Shown here piece after piece: positions 5,969 to 6,452 of a DNA stretch of 6,452 nt (its first letter is position 1; each line of letters begins with the position of its first letter). The notes under the pieces are model-generated. The model had not been told where the DNA came from. It worked only from the letters and a program-made list of their open reading frames with translations, and made no database searches. Both the position numbers and the translations under genes were made by a program. Location of the stretch: positions 1-6,452 of the forward strand of contig CAYUUW010000066.1 of assembly GCA_964448005.1 (NCBI GenBank). The letters are read 5' to 3'. The stretch comes from CAYUUW01 sp964448005. Lineage in GTDB: Bacteria; Patescibacteriota; Gracilibacteria; UM-FILTER-43-11.

Positions 5969-6452
5969 TCCACCGAACGAGCTTCGGAGTTTTGCCTTGT
6001 CGACGCTTTCGGGAAGCTCTTCCGCCAGGCTCCCGTAAGGATTTCCGTCCCCATGGGGATCTCGGCCTGCTTTCCCGCGCATCAGCTCTTCCGAAAGGCC
6101 GTAGGGGTCCTTCCTGTAATGAGCCAAATGAGCCTCTTCGGACTTCAGGATGAAGCCCAGCTTGTTTTCCGGAGGATTATTCACTCCAACGTATTCAAAT
6201 CCCTTTGCGGGTATGCTTAAGCTTTCGCGGTGCCAATCGAAGCGTGGGCCTTTGAAAGCCGAGCCGAAAATCCTGATCCTTTCGGGCTGCCGCCCTGCTT
6301 CCTGGAGGTAGCGGAAGTAGGAAAAGCAAAGGTTCTGGAATGAGTCTCGCGCGAAGTCCTCGGTCCGGACCCTGCTTTCCAAAGAAAGGTCCCAGCCTGG
6401 CATGGATCGGGCGAGGGTAAGATAGCTGCCCGCCTCGCTCCATTTTTCCTGC
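5960..6452 (-). CDS. DUF218 (YdcF/SanA-like) family protein, C-terminal part (enters from right edge)
   Basis: The minus strand is open from the right edge to a TAG at 5962-5960, giving the last 163 residues of a longer protein; the ATG at 6403 is internal, because the frame continues upstream with family-like sequence (WSEAGSYLTLA). From memory, the pattern matches DUF218 proteins, particularly the longer branch also seen in fungi and plants: ARDSFQNLCFS (fragment residues 34-44), GRQPERIRIFG then FKGPRF (53-71), an RFDWH histidine, FEYVGVNNP (85-93), and the late DPYG (115-118) and NPYG (137-140). Bacterial relatives SanA, YdcF and ElyC are linked to envelope integrity, with reactions mostly unproven. 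The N-terminal half, where a membrane anchor and the first ligand-binding motif would be, is missing from the window. It converges on mraY, so no shared operon is implied. Confidence 0.7.
   Translation of the reverse strand, partial: QEKWSEAGSYLTLARSMPGWDLSLESRVRTEDFARDSFQNLCFSYFRYLQEAGRQPERIRIFGSAFKGPRFDWHRESLSIPAKGFEYVGVNNPPENKLGFILKSEEAHLAHYRKDPYGLSEELMRGKAGRDPHGDGNPYGSLAEELPESVDKAKLRSSFGGRL

Overview
This window is chromosomal bacterial housekeeping DNA, about 60% GC in genes with clearly AT-richer gaps. The three well-recognised proteins are RecA, the replicative helicase DnaB and the lipid I synthase MraY. The wording of MraY (for example KIGTPTLGGIIMWG, GWWFYGKLGFDSIHIP, NAVNITDGLDGLAGG) and of DnaB (FSLEMSKEQLVDRL) reminds me most of Candidate Phyla Radiation (Patescibacteria) lineages; this is a judgement from memory, not a search. 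TGA ends four-transmembrane, zinc-ribbon and dnaB genes and never occurs in frame inside genes, so the code is standard and the UGA-recoded CPR groups are excluded.

Layout, left to right. (1) 1-568, minus strand: N-terminal 189 codons of a GT4-type glycosyltransferase running off the left edge. (2) A divergent plus-strand unit starts from a good promoter (662-690): a four-segment membrane protein with an acidic tail (719-1444), then a 101-residue zinc-ribbon protein (1514-1819), closed by an intrinsic terminator (1854-1879). (3) An AT-rich gap leads to recA (2061-3134). Its promoter holds a near-perfect 18-bp palindrome of the Gram-positive LexA type (GAAC-N4-GTTT) in the -35/-10 spacer, so recA is probably a one-gene SOS unit; a 13-bp GC-rich terminator (3152-3182) follows it. 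(4) dnaB (3310-4680) has its own probable promoter. (5) A 97-bp AT-rich gap with four versions of a TGAAAATTTGAAAA-like motif, two forming a 15-bp inverted repeat, precedes mraY (4778-5881). (6) Convergent to mraY, on the minus strand, is the C-terminal part of a DUF218 (YdcF/SanA-like) protein entering from the right edge (5960-6452); a hairpin lies at the junction.

Functionally the window joins DNA repair and replication (recA, dnaB) with envelope building (mraY, the glycosyltransferase, possibly the DUF218 protein), but most genes look separately transcribed rather than forming one pathway operon. None of the five genes with a visible plus-strand start has a Shine-Dalgarno sequence, pointing to leader-independent or SD-independent initiation as the normal mode here. 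No tRNA, rRNA, CRISPR, insertion sequence or prophage signal was seen. I found no clearly new multi-gene system; the most notable signals are the SOS operator, the repeat array before mraY and the SD-less starts.
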